From the NCBI RefSeq assembly GCF_014109725.1, contig NZ_CP058554.1:496001-560000 (forward strand): a DNA stretch of 64,000 nucleotides. Reading direction: 5' to 3'. How positions within the stretch are numbered: position 1 is the stretch's first letter; each line of letters begins with the position of its first letter. Source of the stretch: Comamonas piscis (GTDB lineage: Bacteria > Pseudomonadota > Gammaproteobacteria > Burkholderiales > Burkholderiaceae_C). Below are positions 33,671-42,791 of the stretch, one piece after another. Made by a program: the position numbers and the translations under genes. The notes beneath the pieces were generated by a model that saw only the letters and a program-made list of their open reading frames with translations, searched no databases and was not told the origin of the DNA.

Positions 33671-35233
33671 TTATGGCGCGGCGCGGGTCACGCCCCAGAA
33701 GCGGTGCGTGCCGGCAGGCCAGCCCTTGTAGCCTTTGATGCTGGGCGACATGGCAGTGACGACCGGCAGGTTGTACAGGCCGATGATCGGCACCTCCTTG
33801 GCCATCAGCGCATGGAGCTGGTTGAACAGGTCCTTGCGGCGGGCCGGGTCGCGCTCCATCGCCACTTGCTTGAGGAGGGCAGAGGCCTGCGCATCGTCCC
33901 ACTGGCGGGTGGGCTCGGCCTTCTTGTCGCCAATCAGCGATTCATACATCAGCAAGGGGTCCAACCGCGCCGAGTAGGCAAAGATGGCCAGCTCGTACTG
34001 GCCCTTGCCATACAGATCCAGCTGCGAGGCCCAGTCGCGCACCTTGATGTCGATATTGATGCCGGCCGAGCCCAGCAGCGCCTGCAGGATGGTGGCCAAT
34101 TGCACGCGCTCCTGGCGGTTGGCCACCAGCAGGCTGATGGGCTGGCCCTTGTAGCCCGCCTGCTTGGCCAGCGCGCTGGCGCCCACCGGGTCATAGGCAG
34201 GCCAGGCCTTGCTGCGCTGGTCGTAGTAGGGGCTCAATGGCGACAGCACCGAGGGGTTGGGCGTGAACAGGCCCTTGCCGGCAGCCTCGGCCACATCGGG
34301 CAGGCTCAGCGCCTTGGCAATCGCCTGGCGCATGCGCACATCCTTGAGCGCGGGCGCCTCGGTCTGCACCTGCAGCACCACCCAGCTTGGTGTGGGTTGC
34401 ACCTCCACCTGTACGCCCTTGTCCTTGAGTACCTTGATGGTGTCAGGGTCCACGTCGTCGATGACATCGAGATCGCGCGAGAGCACACCGTTGGAGCGGG
34501 TGCTGGCATCGGGCACGGTCACAAAGCGCAGGGTAGCAATGCTGGCCTGCTTGTTGCCGGCATAGCCATCGCGCGCGCCGGGCAGCGCGCTGTAGTCGGC
34601 AAAGCGCTTGAGCTCGGTGTAGCGGCCGGTCTGCTTTTCGGCAAAGGTGTAGGGGCCGGTGCCAATGACCTGGCTGACGCTGCCATTGGCGGCCACCGAC
34701 TCGGGGTGGATGATCCAGGGCGTGCACTGGATGGTGGCCAGGGTGATCAAAAAGTTGGGCGCCGGCGCGGAGAAGCTAAAGCGCAGCGTTTGCGCATCGA
34801 CCGCCTTCACCTCCTGCAGCGCCGGGCCGATCTTGCCGTTGTAGCGGTTGATGCACTGGAAGTTGGTCTTGGGATCGAGGTAGCGCTTGAAGTTCCACAC
34901 CACATCGGCGGCCGACAAGGTCTTGCCATTGTGAAAACGCACATTCGGGCGCAGCTTGAAGTCGTAGCTGGTGCTGTCGTCATTGGCCTTCCAGCTGCTG
35001 GCCAGCATGGGCTTGATGCTCAGATCTTCGCCATAGGCCACCAGGCCCTCGACCACATGGGCCATCACCATGTCGGAGTTGCCATCGCGGTTGACACCGG
35101 GGTTGACGCTGGCGATATCGGCATGCAGCGCCACGCGCAGCATATCGGGGGCGCCGGCGGCCTGGCTGTGGGCACTGAGCGCGCAGGCTGCAGCTAGCAG
35201 CGCGGGCGACCAAAGAGAGCGGCTGGTGGGCAT
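33671..35233 (-). CDS. Dipeptide/oligopeptide-type ABC substrate-binding protein (family 5)
   Basis: The 520-residue periplasmic protein has a signal peptide ending SAHSQAAG. Family-5 landmarks follow: LRVALHADIASVNPG, VVEGLVAYGEDLSIKPMLASSWKAND, LRPNVRFHNGKTLSAADVVWNFKRYLDP and GTGPYTF. It would capture a peptide or peptide-like solute for the DppBC-type permeases encoded upstream. The ligand is unknown. Its place late in the operon, after the ATPase and a hydrolase gene, is unusual; it is more often first. Confidence 0.9.
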   Translation of the reverse strand: MPTSRSLWSPALLAAACALSAHSQAAGAPDMLRVALHADIASVNPGVNRDGNSDMVMAHVVEGLVAYGEDLSIKPMLASSWKANDDSTSYDFKLRPNVRFHNGKTLSAADVVWNFKRYLDPKTNFQCINRYNGKIGPALQEVKAVDAQTLRFSFSAPAPNFLITLATIQCTPWIIHPESVAANGSVSQVIGTGPYTFAEKQTGRYTELKRFADYSALPGARDGYAGNKQASIATLRFVTVPDASTRSNGVLSRDLDVIDDVDPDTIKVLKDKGVQVEVQPTPSWVVLQVQTEAPALKDVRMRQAIAKALSLPDVAEAAGKGLFTPNPSVLSPLSPYYDQRSKAWPAYDPVGASALAKQAGYKGQPISLLVANRQERVQLATILQALLGSAGINIDIKVRDWASQLDLYGKGQYELAIFAYSARLDPLLMYESLIGDKKAEPTRQWDDAQASALLKQVAMERDPARRKDLFNQLHALMAKEVPIIGLYNLPVVTAMSPSIKGYKGWPAGTHRFWGVTRAAP

Positions 35234-35284
35234 GGTCTTCCTTGTGGTGGTTGGGGTGGTGGCGAGGGGGTCTTGGACAGGGTT

Positions 35285-36148
35285 TTAGACTGGGGCGGCT
35301 TGCGGCGTGCGCAGGCACTGCTGCAAGAAGGCCTCGACCGGCTCGATGACCTTGAAGGGCTCGTGCGCAATGCCGGGCACGGTGTCGCGCTGCACGCGGA
35401 TGCCATGCGCGGCAAAGCTGTCGGCCAGTGCGGTGATGCGTTCGATGCGGTTGTCTCCCTGCAGCTGGGCACCATCCATCCACAGCGCGCTGTCGCGCGG
35501 AATGGTGATCTCCCAGGTGGCGGTGTCGGCCGTGCCGATGATGGTCTGCACCGTCACCGCGCGCATCGCCGCCAGGTTGAGGCTGCGGCCAAAGCGCTGC
35601 TCGATGTCGCGCACACCCACCCACCAGTCGTAGTCGGTATTGAGCAAGGTGACCACGCCCGGCGCGCCGATCGACACGGCATGGAGGCGCTCGGGGTGCA
35701 GCAGAAAAAAGCGCTGGCTGAACTGCCCGCCGCCCGAGAAGCCGTAGAGCATGAAGCGCTCGCTGCGCAAGCGGTACTTGGCCGCCACCTCATCCACCAT
35801 GGACAGCAGCACCTGGTCATAGCGGATGCCATGGAAAAGAATGCGCTTGTAGTTGGCCAGATCGCCCGCCACGCCAATGCCGGCGGGGAAGAGCGGCGCC
35901 AGCACGATGCAGTCATTGCGGTCGGCAAAGTCGGCAAAGCGGTCGCGGTACTGGCTGGCGGTGCGGCCCGTGCCGTGCACGATCACTGCCAGGTCATAGA
36001 CCTTGTCGTCGCTCTCGCTGTAGTTTTTGGGCACATAGAGGCAGTAGCTGAAGCGCTGGTCGTACTGGCTGGCAAAAAAGGTGGTGGCGCCAAAGTCGTA
36101 GTAGCTCAGCTTGATGCCGTGGCCCTGGCGGGCGGGAGGGGATGACAT
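35285..36148 (-). CDS. Alpha/beta-hydrolase-fold protein, probable esterase
   Basis: The 287-residue protein has LAVIVHGTGRTASQYRDRF, the nucleophile elbow LYGFSGGGQFSQRF (Gly-x-Ser-x-Gly, Ser about residue 131) and a late His in GIAHEPFKVIEPV. It has no signal peptide, so it acts in the cytoplasm. AGGAG stands before the ATG at 36148; the frame continues upstream without homology. It sits between the ATPase and substrate-binding genes of the peptide-type importer, which suggests it hydrolyses the imported compound. Confidence 0.82.
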   Translation of the reverse strand: MSSPPARQGHGIKLSYYDFGATTFFASQYDQRFSYCLYVPKNYSESDDKVYDLAVIVHGTGRTASQYRDRFADFADRNDCIVLAPLFPAGIGVAGDLANYKRILFHGIRYDQVLLSMVDEVAAKYRLRSERFMLYGFSGGGQFSQRFFLLHPERLHAVSIGAPGVVTLLNTDYDWWVGVRDIEQRFGRSLNLAAMRAVTVQTIIGTADTATWEITIPRDSALWMDGAQLQGDNRIERITALADSFAAHGIRVQRDTVPGIAHEPFKVIEPVEAFLQQCLRTPQAAPV

Positions 36149-36176
36149 AGAGAACTCCTGAAAGGTTGCTGAATTT

Positions 36177-37853
36177 TTAAGCAGGGCAGGCAGCGCCGTC
36201 TGCAGAGGCGGCGGCCTTGTCTTCGGCATGGCGCCAGCGCAGGTGCACCCCGCCATCGGGCGTGGCCTGCAGCATCGGGATCGCATCCAGCAGCTGGCGC
36301 GTATAGGGGTTCTGCGGCTGGTCAAACACGGCATCGCGCGTGCCCTGCTCGGCAATCACGCCGCCCTGCACGACGATGACCCGGTCGGCAATCTGCTCGA
36401 CCACGCCCAGGTCGTGGCTGATGAAGAGGCATGAGAAGCCATAGCGCTGCTGCAGCTCGGCCAGCAGGTCCAGCACCTGGGCGCGCACCGTCACATCGAG
36501 CGCGGAGACCGCCTCGTCGGCAATCATCAGCGCCGGGCGCCGCACCAGCACGCGGGCAATGGCCACGCGCTGGCGCTGACCGCCCGAAAGCTCATGCGGG
36601 TAGCGCGTCGCAAAATCGCCGCCCAGCCCCACATCGACCAGCGCTTGCTGGACGCGCTCGCGTTTGCCGCTGGCGCTCAGGTCATCGGCCATGCGCAGCG
36701 CCTCGGCCACCAGGGCCTGCACCGTCATGCGCGGGTCCAGCGAGGAATAGGGGTCCTGGAAGACCATCTGGCAGTTGTAGCGGTAGTCCTTGAAACCCGC
36801 GCTGCCTGGCAGCAAGGGCTGGCCCTTGTAGAGCAGGCTGCCGCTGGTGGGTTGCAGCAGGCCTGACAGGATCATGCCCAGGGTCGTCTTGCCCGAGCCC
36901 GATTCGCCCACCACGGCCACCACTTCGCCGGGGAAGATATCCAGGCTGATGCCCTTGAGCACGCGCGCCGGCGCGCCCTTGCGGAACCAGCGCTGGCGGC
37001 CGCCAAACTCCAGCACCAGGTCGCGGGCCGACATCAGCGGCGCCGTGCGGTCGATCTGGCGCGGTGCGCGGCGCTGGGGCAGGGTGCGCAGCAGCTGGCG
37101 CGTGTAGTCATGCGCGGGGGCGGCCAGCACCTGGGCGGTGGGGCCGGTCTCGACGATGTCGCCCTGCTTCATTACTACCATGCGGTCGGCGTAGCGGGCC
37201 ACCATCGGCAAGTCATGGCTGATCAGCAGCACGGCGGTGCCGTTCTCGCGGGTCAGCTCCAGCATCATCTCCATCACCTCGCGCTGCACCACCGCGTCCA
37301 GCGCCGTGGTGGGCTCGTCGGCAATCAGCAGCGCCGGGCGCAGCAGCATGGCTGAGGCGATCATGATGCGCTGGCGCATGCCGCCTGAGAACTCATGCGG
37401 ATAGGCGCTCAGGATGCGCTGGGTATCGCGCAGGCCGACGCGCTCCAGCATCGCGTGGATGCGCGGCATGTGCTCATCGCGTGCCTGGGGCAGGTGCATG
37501 CGCAGGCCTTCGAGCAGCTGCTCGCCAATGCTCAGGGTGGGCGTGAGCGAGGTCATCGGCTCCTGGAACACCATGGCCACGCGCGGGCCGCGCAGCGCAC
37601 GCAGCTGGCGCTCGTTCATCGTATAGAGCGATTGCCCGTCAAGCAGGATATCGCCGCCGCTGTGACTGATGGCATGGGGCGTGAGCCGCATCACGGCGCG
37701 GCTGAGCATGGTCTTGCCCGAGCCCGATTCGCCGACGATGCCAACAATCTCGCCAGCGGCCAGCTGCAAGGATGCATTGCGCACCACCAGCTTGTCGGGG
37801 CCGGCCGAGAGGCTCAGGTTCTGGATCTGCAGCAAGGCAGGGGATGGGGTCAT
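36177..37853 (-). CDS. Dipeptide ABC transporter ATPase, two ATPase domains fused (DppD-DppF type)
   Basis: The 558-residue protein carries two complete ATPase domains. Domain 1 has Walker A GESGSGKT near residue 41, signature FSGGMRQR and Walker B LLIADEPT. Domain 2 has GESGSGKTT, LSGGQRQR and LMIADEAVSALD. Most dipeptide importers use two separate subunits. Domain 2 has Ala-Val in place of Pro-Thr after the Walker B Glu (DEAVSALD), common in DppF-like parts. Its ATG overlaps the stop of the upstream permease (ATGA). It powers import of the family-5 ligand. Confidence 0.9.
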   Translation of the reverse strand: MTPSPALLQIQNLSLSAGPDKLVVRNASLQLAAGEIVGIVGESGSGKTMLSRAVMRLTPHAISHSGGDILLDGQSLYTMNERQLRALRGPRVAMVFQEPMTSLTPTLSIGEQLLEGLRMHLPQARDEHMPRIHAMLERVGLRDTQRILSAYPHEFSGGMRQRIMIASAMLLRPALLIADEPTTALDAVVQREVMEMMLELTRENGTAVLLISHDLPMVARYADRMVVMKQGDIVETGPTAQVLAAPAHDYTRQLLRTLPQRRAPRQIDRTAPLMSARDLVLEFGGRQRWFRKGAPARVLKGISLDIFPGEVVAVVGESGSGKTTLGMILSGLLQPTSGSLLYKGQPLLPGSAGFKDYRYNCQMVFQDPYSSLDPRMTVQALVAEALRMADDLSASGKRERVQQALVDVGLGGDFATRYPHELSGGQRQRVAIARVLVRRPALMIADEAVSALDVTVRAQVLDLLAELQQRYGFSCLFISHDLGVVEQIADRVIVVQGGVIAEQGTRDAVFDQPQNPYTRQLLDAIPMLQATPDGGVHLRWRHAEDKAAASADGAACPA

Positions 37854-38668
37854 ACGCGCCTCCGCATGCGTGGGTCGAGCCGGTCGCGCAGCGCGTCGCC
37901 GAGCAGGTTGATGCCCAGCAGTGCCAGCGAGATCGCCAGCCCCGGGAAAATCGCCAGCCAGGCCGCCTGGCTGACATAGGAGCGGCTGCCCGCCAGCATG
38001 TTGCCCCAGGTGGGTGCCGGGGGCGACACGCCCAGGCCCAGAAAGCTCAGCGAGCTCTCGGCCAGAATGATCCAACCGCACATCGAGGTGGCCATGACGA
38101 TCACCGGTGCGATGCAGTTGGGCAGCACATGGCGCAGCAAGGTGTAGGTCTCGGAGTTGCCCATGACACGCGAGGCGCGCACAAAATCACGCTCGCGCAG
38201 GCCCAGCACCGTGCCACGCACCACCCGCACTACAGATGACGCATAGGCCAGCGCCAGCGCGATGATGATGCCGGTGGTGCTGGCGCCAAACACTGCCAAC
38301 AGGCCCAGCGCCATCAAGAGGCCGGGGAAGGCCAGCAGCGCATCGTTGATGGCCATCAGGATGCGGTCGGGCCAGCCGCGCAGGTAACCGCTGAGCGCGC
38401 CGATCAGCACGCCAAAAAAGGTGGCCAGAAACACGGTGCTGAGGCTGATGCGGATGCTGGTGGCGGTGCCGCGCATCAGGCGGCTGAGCACATCGCGGCC
38501 CAGCTCGTCGGTGCCCATCCAGTGCTGCCAGCCTGGCGCTGCCAGGCGGGTCTTGAAGTCGAGCTTGAGCGGGTCATACGGCGTCCAGAACGTGGCCAGC
38601 AAGGCCACGACGACAACCACGGAGACCAAGCCTGCGCCCAGCCAGAAGGAGAGGGAGCGGCGGTTCAT
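37850..38668 (-). CDS. Dipeptide-type ABC permease, DppC-like
   Basis: The 272-residue membrane protein has an N-terminal helix, the GTDELGRDVLSRLMRGT block that marks DppC/OppC, and the EAA loop ASRVMGNSETYTLLRHVLPNCIAPV for ATPase contact. Six membrane segments are expected. It overlaps both the upstream permease (4 bases) and the downstream ATPase (4 bases), so the three are translated together. Confidence 0.9.
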   Translation of the reverse strand: MNRRSLSFWLGAGLVSVVVVVALLATFWTPYDPLKLDFKTRLAAPGWQHWMGTDELGRDVLSRLMRGTATSIRISLSTVFLATFFGVLIGALSGYLRGWPDRILMAINDALLAFPGLLMALGLLAVFGASTTGIIIALALAYASSVVRVVRGTVLGLRERDFVRASRVMGNSETYTLLRHVLPNCIAPVIVMATSMCGWIILAESSLSFLGLGVSPPAPTWGNMLAGSRSYVSQAAWLAIFPGLAISLALLGINLLGDALRDRLDPRMRRRV

Positions 38669-39609
38669 GATGCGGCCACCCTCGGGTCGAAGATGGGATA
38701 GAGCAGGTCCACAAAGAGGTTCACCAGGACATAGATGCTGGCGATGAAGAGCAGGCAGCCCTGGATCAGCGGGTAGTCGCGGGCAAAGATCGCATCGACC
38801 AGCAGACGGCCCAGGCCCGGAATGGTGAACACGGTCTCGATCACCGCTACCCCGGCGAGCAGGTTGCCCAGGATCAGGCCCAGCAGGGTCCAGGTCGGGC
38901 CGAAGGAGCTTTTGAAGGCATGGCGCAGCATCACCGTCATCTCGCTCAGCCCCTTGGCGCGGGCATGGGTGATGTAGTCCAGGTGCAGCACTTCCAGGGT
39001 GGAGGCGCGGGTCATGCGCAGGATCACGCCGATCTCGTGCAGGAGCAAGGTGGTGATGGGCAGCACCAGGTAGAGCAGCGCCTGCTGCGGGTTCTCGCCA
39101 AAGGCGACAAAGCCGACCACCGGAAACCAGCCCAGCTTGAGCGCAAAGAACATCAGCAGCAGCAGCCCCATCCAGAACGCGGGCAGCGACAGCAGCAAGG
39201 TGGCGGTGGCGACCAGGGCCAGGTCGGTGAGGCGGCCTTGGCGCCAGGCCGCCAGCATGCCCAGCGGCACGGCCACCAGGGTGGCCAGCAGCACGGCAGG
39301 CAGCACGATCTGGGCGCTGACGGCAAAGCGCTGCCAGATCAGCGCGGCAACCGGTTGGCGGTTGGAGATGGACTGACCCAGGTCGCCCTGCAGCACATGG
39401 CCGGACCAGACCAGGAACTGCGTGGGCAGGCTGGCGTTGAGGCCCAACTGCTCGCGCAGGGCCGCCAGCGATGCGGCATCGGCCGAGTCACCCAGCATCA
39501 GCGCTGCCGGGTCACCGGGGATCAGGCGCACCAGGATGAAGACGGCCAGTGCCACGATCACCAAGGTCGGAATCGCCATGCCGATTCGGGTGGCAGCGAA
39601 TTTCCACAT
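38665..39609 (-). CDS. Dipeptide-type ABC permease, DppB-like
   Basis: The 314-residue membrane protein begins MWKFAATRIGMAIPTLVIVALAVFILVRLIPGDPAAL, the usual DppB start with the periplasmic GDP motif. It has the EAA loop ARAKGLSEMTVMLRHAFKSS. It pairs with the DppC-like protein to form the channel. It starts five bases after the C45 gene and overlaps the DppC gene by four bases. Confidence 0.9.
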   Translation of the reverse strand: MWKFAATRIGMAIPTLVIVALAVFILVRLIPGDPAALMLGDSADAASLAALREQLGLNASLPTQFLVWSGHVLQGDLGQSISNRQPVAALIWQRFAVSAQIVLPAVLLATLVAVPLGMLAAWRQGRLTDLALVATATLLLSLPAFWMGLLLLMFFALKLGWFPVVGFVAFGENPQQALLYLVLPITTLLLHEIGVILRMTRASTLEVLHLDYITHARAKGLSEMTVMLRHAFKSSFGPTWTLLGLILGNLLAGVAVIETVFTIPGLGRLLVDAIFARDYPLIQGCLLFIASIYVLVNLFVDLLYPIFDPRVAAS

Positions 39610-39614
39610 GGCGA

Positions 39615-40766
39615 TCAGTGCTCCAGCGCCACAGCGGCGGCAGCAGACGGTTCAGCCGCGCCATCGCCATGCAGGCGGTAGGTGGTGAACTGGCGGTTGA
39701 TGGCGGGCAGCGGCGCAATCTCCATGATGCCCAGCGCCGGCTCCATCACGATCATCGCAACGGTGGCGGTCAGGTTGCCACCATCGGCCGGGCGGGGTGG
39801 GCGGCATACCGCGTAGGGCGAGAGGAAGTCGTCAAACAGCGCCTTCTTCAGCGATTCGCGCGTCAGCAGGCGGCCTTGCTCCTGCAGGATCTTGCGCACC
39901 CGCCAGTCGCGGTAAAAGCTCTCGGGCACATGGGGGATGCCGGTGTCGCGCAGCTTGGCCAGCGCCACGGGGCTGACCCAGTGGTTGGCGTGCACGATCA
40001 TGCCGTCCTCGGGGTAGAGCGGGAAGGCCTCGTCGGGCGCGCATTCAAAGTCAATGCCAAAGCCGGCTGCCGATGCCACCATGATGTTGTTGGAGCAGGA
40101 CTTGGGCGTGGTGGCCACGGCCTTGGCGGCCAGTGCAAAGTGCTCCTGCTCCAGCACCTTGCGGCGGATCAGGCCCAGCGGAATGCCCAGCTTGGTGTAG
40201 TCGCGCTCGCATTCCAGGTAGTTGGCGGTGATCGAGATGCCTGCGGCATTGAGGCCGCTGCGGGCCAGGCCACCAGCCTCGACAAAGGTCAGGTAGTCGG
40301 GGCCATGGTCCTGGCGCACGCGCAGCACCACGCCGGTCTCGGCGCATTCGGCGCGCCAGTCCCAGTTCTGGCCATGGATCAGGTTGCCCGAGGCACTGCG
40401 CTCGGGCAGCAGCATGGCGCCGGTGCAGCCGTCGTCCAGTTCGTCATCGACCGGCTTGGTGGACTGGGCGCGCGCCAGGGCCACCACCTCGGTGCGGGCA
40501 TTGATCATCACGATGTCGTCCAGCGCGACGCCCGAGCCCTCGGCAATGCCGCGCATTTCTTCGAGGTAGTTCTCGTCAAAATCGGCGATCTTCTGGGCGT
40601 ACTCGGCGATCAGCGCGGCCTTGTGTGCGGCACGGATGCCGTACTTCTCCAGCGCGCCGCCATACAGCGCTGCGCTGCGGGCAATGCGGTCTTTGAGCGC
40701 CGCGCCATACTGGCGCCCGCGGGCTTGGGGGGCGCCAGACAGCGTGACGAGTGGAAACGGCGACAT
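39615..40766 (-). CDS. C45-family peptidase / acyl-CoA:6-aminopenicillanate acyltransferase-like Ntn hydrolase
   Basis: The 383-residue protein has the layout of isopenicillin-N acyltransferase relatives. After about 110 residues the sequence DDELDDGCTGAML holds the Gly-Cys site where these proenzymes cut themselves, making Cys the N-terminal nucleophile. LIHGQNWDWRAE and GGLARSGLNAAGISITANYL follow, both typical Ntn strands. Family members hydrolyse or transfer acyl groups on amides, including beta-lactam side chains. It is the first gene of the nine-gene operon, with an AT-rich promoter region before it. Confidence 0.85.
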   Translation of the reverse strand: MSPFPLVTLSGAPQARGRQYGAALKDRIARSAALYGGALEKYGIRAAHKAALIAEYAQKIADFDENYLEEMRGIAEGSGVALDDIVMINARTEVVALARAQSTKPVDDELDDGCTGAMLLPERSASGNLIHGQNWDWRAECAETGVVLRVRQDHGPDYLTFVEAGGLARSGLNAAGISITANYLECERDYTKLGIPLGLIRRKVLEQEHFALAAKAVATTPKSCSNNIMVASAAGFGIDFECAPDEAFPLYPEDGMIVHANHWVSPVALAKLRDTGIPHVPESFYRDWRVRKILQEQGRLLTRESLKKALFDDFLSPYAVCRPPRPADGGNLTATVAMIVMEPALGIMEIAPLPAINRQFTTYRLHGDGAAEPSAAAAVALEH

Positions 40767-40815
40767 CTTTTTCCTTTTGTGTTTTGTGAACTTTTAATAC
40801 ATTAATTTCCAGGAC

Positions 40816-40844
40816 ATTGACTGTCAATTTGTTTTTTATAGAAT
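40816..40844 (+). promoter_or_regulatory. Probable promoter and operator between the peptide operon and its GntR regulator
   Basis: TTGACT (40817-40822) and TAGAAT (40839-40844) are spaced by 16 bases and read toward the GntR gene. The -35 lies inside a perfect inverted repeat ATTGAC-T-GTCAAT (40816-40828), a good operator size for a GntR/FadR-type protein. It also lies about 50 bases upstream of the divergent C45 gene, so one site could control both directions. Confidence 0.5.
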
Positions 40845-41008
40845 CAAACAAAACTTAGGGAAACTACGATGAAGGATGCTGCCAAGACGGGAAGCCTGGC
40901 GCGTATGCTCGGAGCTGGCCGACAAAAACAAGAGTCTGCGCGCCACCGCCACCGCCACCGCATTGCGCAGGCGCGGGCCGCTGCAGCACAACCCAGGGGA
41001 GAATCGGT

Positions 41009-41884
41009 TTGAAGCAATCGCTGAGTTCTTTGCAGATCGACGTCGCGCGCAAGCTGACGGCGCTGATGCATGGCGGCCGCTGGCGCGTGGGCGACCGCAT
41101 CTCCGACCTGCACCTGGCCGATGAGCTCAAGGTCTCGCGCACGCCGGTGCGCCAGGCGCTGATGCTGCTGACCGCCCAGGGCCTGGTGGCCTACCACCCA
41201 GGCCGGGGTTTTAGGGTCGAGCGCGTGCCCGAAGGCGACGATGCGCTCGAGCAGTTGGTGCCCCCGTCCGAGACCGAGGCACTGTACAGCCAGATCATGA
41301 ACCACCGCGCCAGCGGCCAGCTGGCCGGCGAAGTCTCCGAGGCGCAGTTGGTGGAGCTGTTTGGCGTGACCCGGGGCGCCGTGCGCCGCGTGCTGATGCG
41401 CTTTGCCGCCGAGGGCCTGACTGAGCGCCTGCCCGGCCATGGCTGGCGCTTTACCGAGAGCCTGGACAACCCCCAGGCCGTGCACGAGAGCTATGACTTT
41501 CGCCTGATCGTCGAATGCGGCGCGCTGAAGATGGCGGGCTTTGCGCCCGACCCGGAACAGCTGCAGCAGCTGTTCCGTGAGCAGTCAGATATCTTGCAGA
41601 TGCCCGTCGAGCAGCTGCGCCAGGATGTGTGGTTCAAGGCCAATGCGAATTTTCATGAAACCCTGGTGTCCTGGTCGCGCAACCGCTATTTGATCGAGTC
41701 GGTGCGCCGGCAGAACTCGCTGCGCAAGATCTCGGAGTTTGCGCATTTCAGCCACCTGAGCGAGCAGCACATCCGCCAGGCCTGCACCGACCACCTGGGC
41801 ATTCTCAAGGCGCTGAAAGAAGGCGATGCCGACTATGCCGCCGCGCTGCTGCGCCGGCATATCTCGCGCTCGGCAGAAATCTAG
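41009..41884 (+). CDS. GntR-family regulator with two winged-helix domains and an FCD-like domain
   Basis: The 291-residue protein shows two HTH units in series. The first is WRVGDRISDLHLADELKVSRTPVRQALMLL (about residues 25-54). The second is LAGEVSEAQLVELFGVTRGAVRRVLMRF (about 103-130), each followed by a wing (HPGRGFRV and LPGHGWRF). A helical FadR-type effector domain follows. Most GntR proteins have one HTH. The start is a TTG at 41009 with AGGGGAGA six bases upstream. It is divergent from the C45/dipeptide operon and probably controls it through the repeat at 40816. Confidence 0.82.
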   Translation: MKQSLSSLQIDVARKLTALMHGGRWRVGDRISDLHLADELKVSRTPVRQALMLLTAQGLVAYHPGRGFRVERVPEGDDALEQLVPPSETEALYSQIMNHRASGQLAGEVSEAQLVELFGVTRGAVRRVLMRFAAEGLTERLPGHGWRFTESLDNPQAVHESYDFRLIVECGALKMAGFAPDPEQLQQLFREQSDILQMPVEQLRQDVWFKANANFHETLVSWSRNRYLIESVRRQNSLRKISEFAHFSHLSEQHIRQACTDHLGILKALKEGDADYAAALLRRHISRSAEI

Positions 41885-41894
41885 AAAACAGAGT

Positions 41895-42650
41895 CTAGGT
41901 TTTTTCCAGCTCCGGCTTGGGCGCGCGCAGCTCGTTCTCGCTCATGCCCCGGCGCCAGTAGGCCACGATCAGCTGCTCCTGCTTGCCCAGCCCCAGGCTG
42001 TCCACCGCCCATGCGCGCAGCGCCTGCGCGGTGGCAAATTCGGCACCTACCCATAAAAAGCGGCTTGCGCCTTCGGTGGTTTGTGCGGCGCTCCAATCCA
42101 GCGCTTGCACGGCCTGCTGCAGTTGCTCGCCGCTGCCGGCTGCTGCACCCGCGCGGTAAAGCCAGTGCCACTGCATGCCGGCTGGCAGGCGGATGTCGAT
42201 GGCGTCTTGCGGGTCCGCTATCTCGCAGACCACATGGCCGCGTGTGCTGGCGGGCAGCTGCTCTGCAATGCGGGCCAGCGCGGGCAGTGCGCTGTCGTCA
42301 CCGGCCAGCACCATCCAGTCGGCGATGCGGGCCGTGCGGCCACCGGGTTTGAGGATCTCGACACAGTCGCCCACCTGCGCCTGCTGGGCCCAGCAGGCAC
42401 CCGGGCCAGCATCGGCATGCAGCAAAAAATCAATCTCCAGCCATTGCGCATCGGCATCGAAGCTGCGCACGGTGTAGACGCGTGTGCTGCTGGCGCTGCT
42501 GTCTTGCGCATTCTGCGCCGACGGAAACACCAGGCGGCAGTGGATGTTGTCGTGCTGACAAAAGGGCGCCAGCTGCGCGCTGGCAAAGCGGATGCGGCGG
42601 TAACCGGCAGACGGGGAGGAGAGGGAGAGAACCTGGAGCGTGGAGGGCAT
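41895..42650 (-). CDS. Siderophore-interacting protein family flavoreductase, divergent member
   Basis: From the ATG at 42650 the protein has 251 residues. An N-terminal FAD barrel includes TRVYTVRSFDADAQWLEIDFLLH. VEILKPGGRTARI and MVLAGDDSALPALARIAEQLPASTRGHVVCEI follow, then a C-terminal end LIVAYWRRGMSENE, all SIP features. It should use NAD(P)H to reduce a ferric chelate. No Fur box is obvious. It follows the kgu genes in the same direction after 141 bases and is probably unrelated to them. The longer reading frame upstream begins with TTG and adds nothing conserved. Confidence 0.8.
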   Translation of the reverse strand: MPSTLQVLSLSSPSAGYRRIRFASAQLAPFCQHDNIHCRLVFPSAQNAQDSSASSTRVYTVRSFDADAQWLEIDFLLHADAGPGACWAQQAQVGDCVEILKPGGRTARIADWMVLAGDDSALPALARIAEQLPASTRGHVVCEIADPQDAIDIRLPAGMQWHWLYRAGAAAGSGEQLQQAVQALDWSAAQTTEGASRFLWVGAEFATAQALRAWAVDSLGLGKQEQLIVAYWRRGMSENELRAPKPELEKT

Positions 42651-42791
42651 GCCGCAGTCAAGAGACGGTACGAGAGGGGAGGCCGCTGGACCCAAGCGGG
42701 TGGCCAGCGTCGGAAGATCTGGCGACCATTATGCGGGCGCACGTTTCCTCACCCCGTCTCGCGCGGCGCAGCCCATGGTGCCGCTGTGGGC

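Noticed and set aside
41881..41905. Weak hairpin plus T run after the GntR gene
   Set aside because: The stem is only five A/T-containing pairs, too weak to call.
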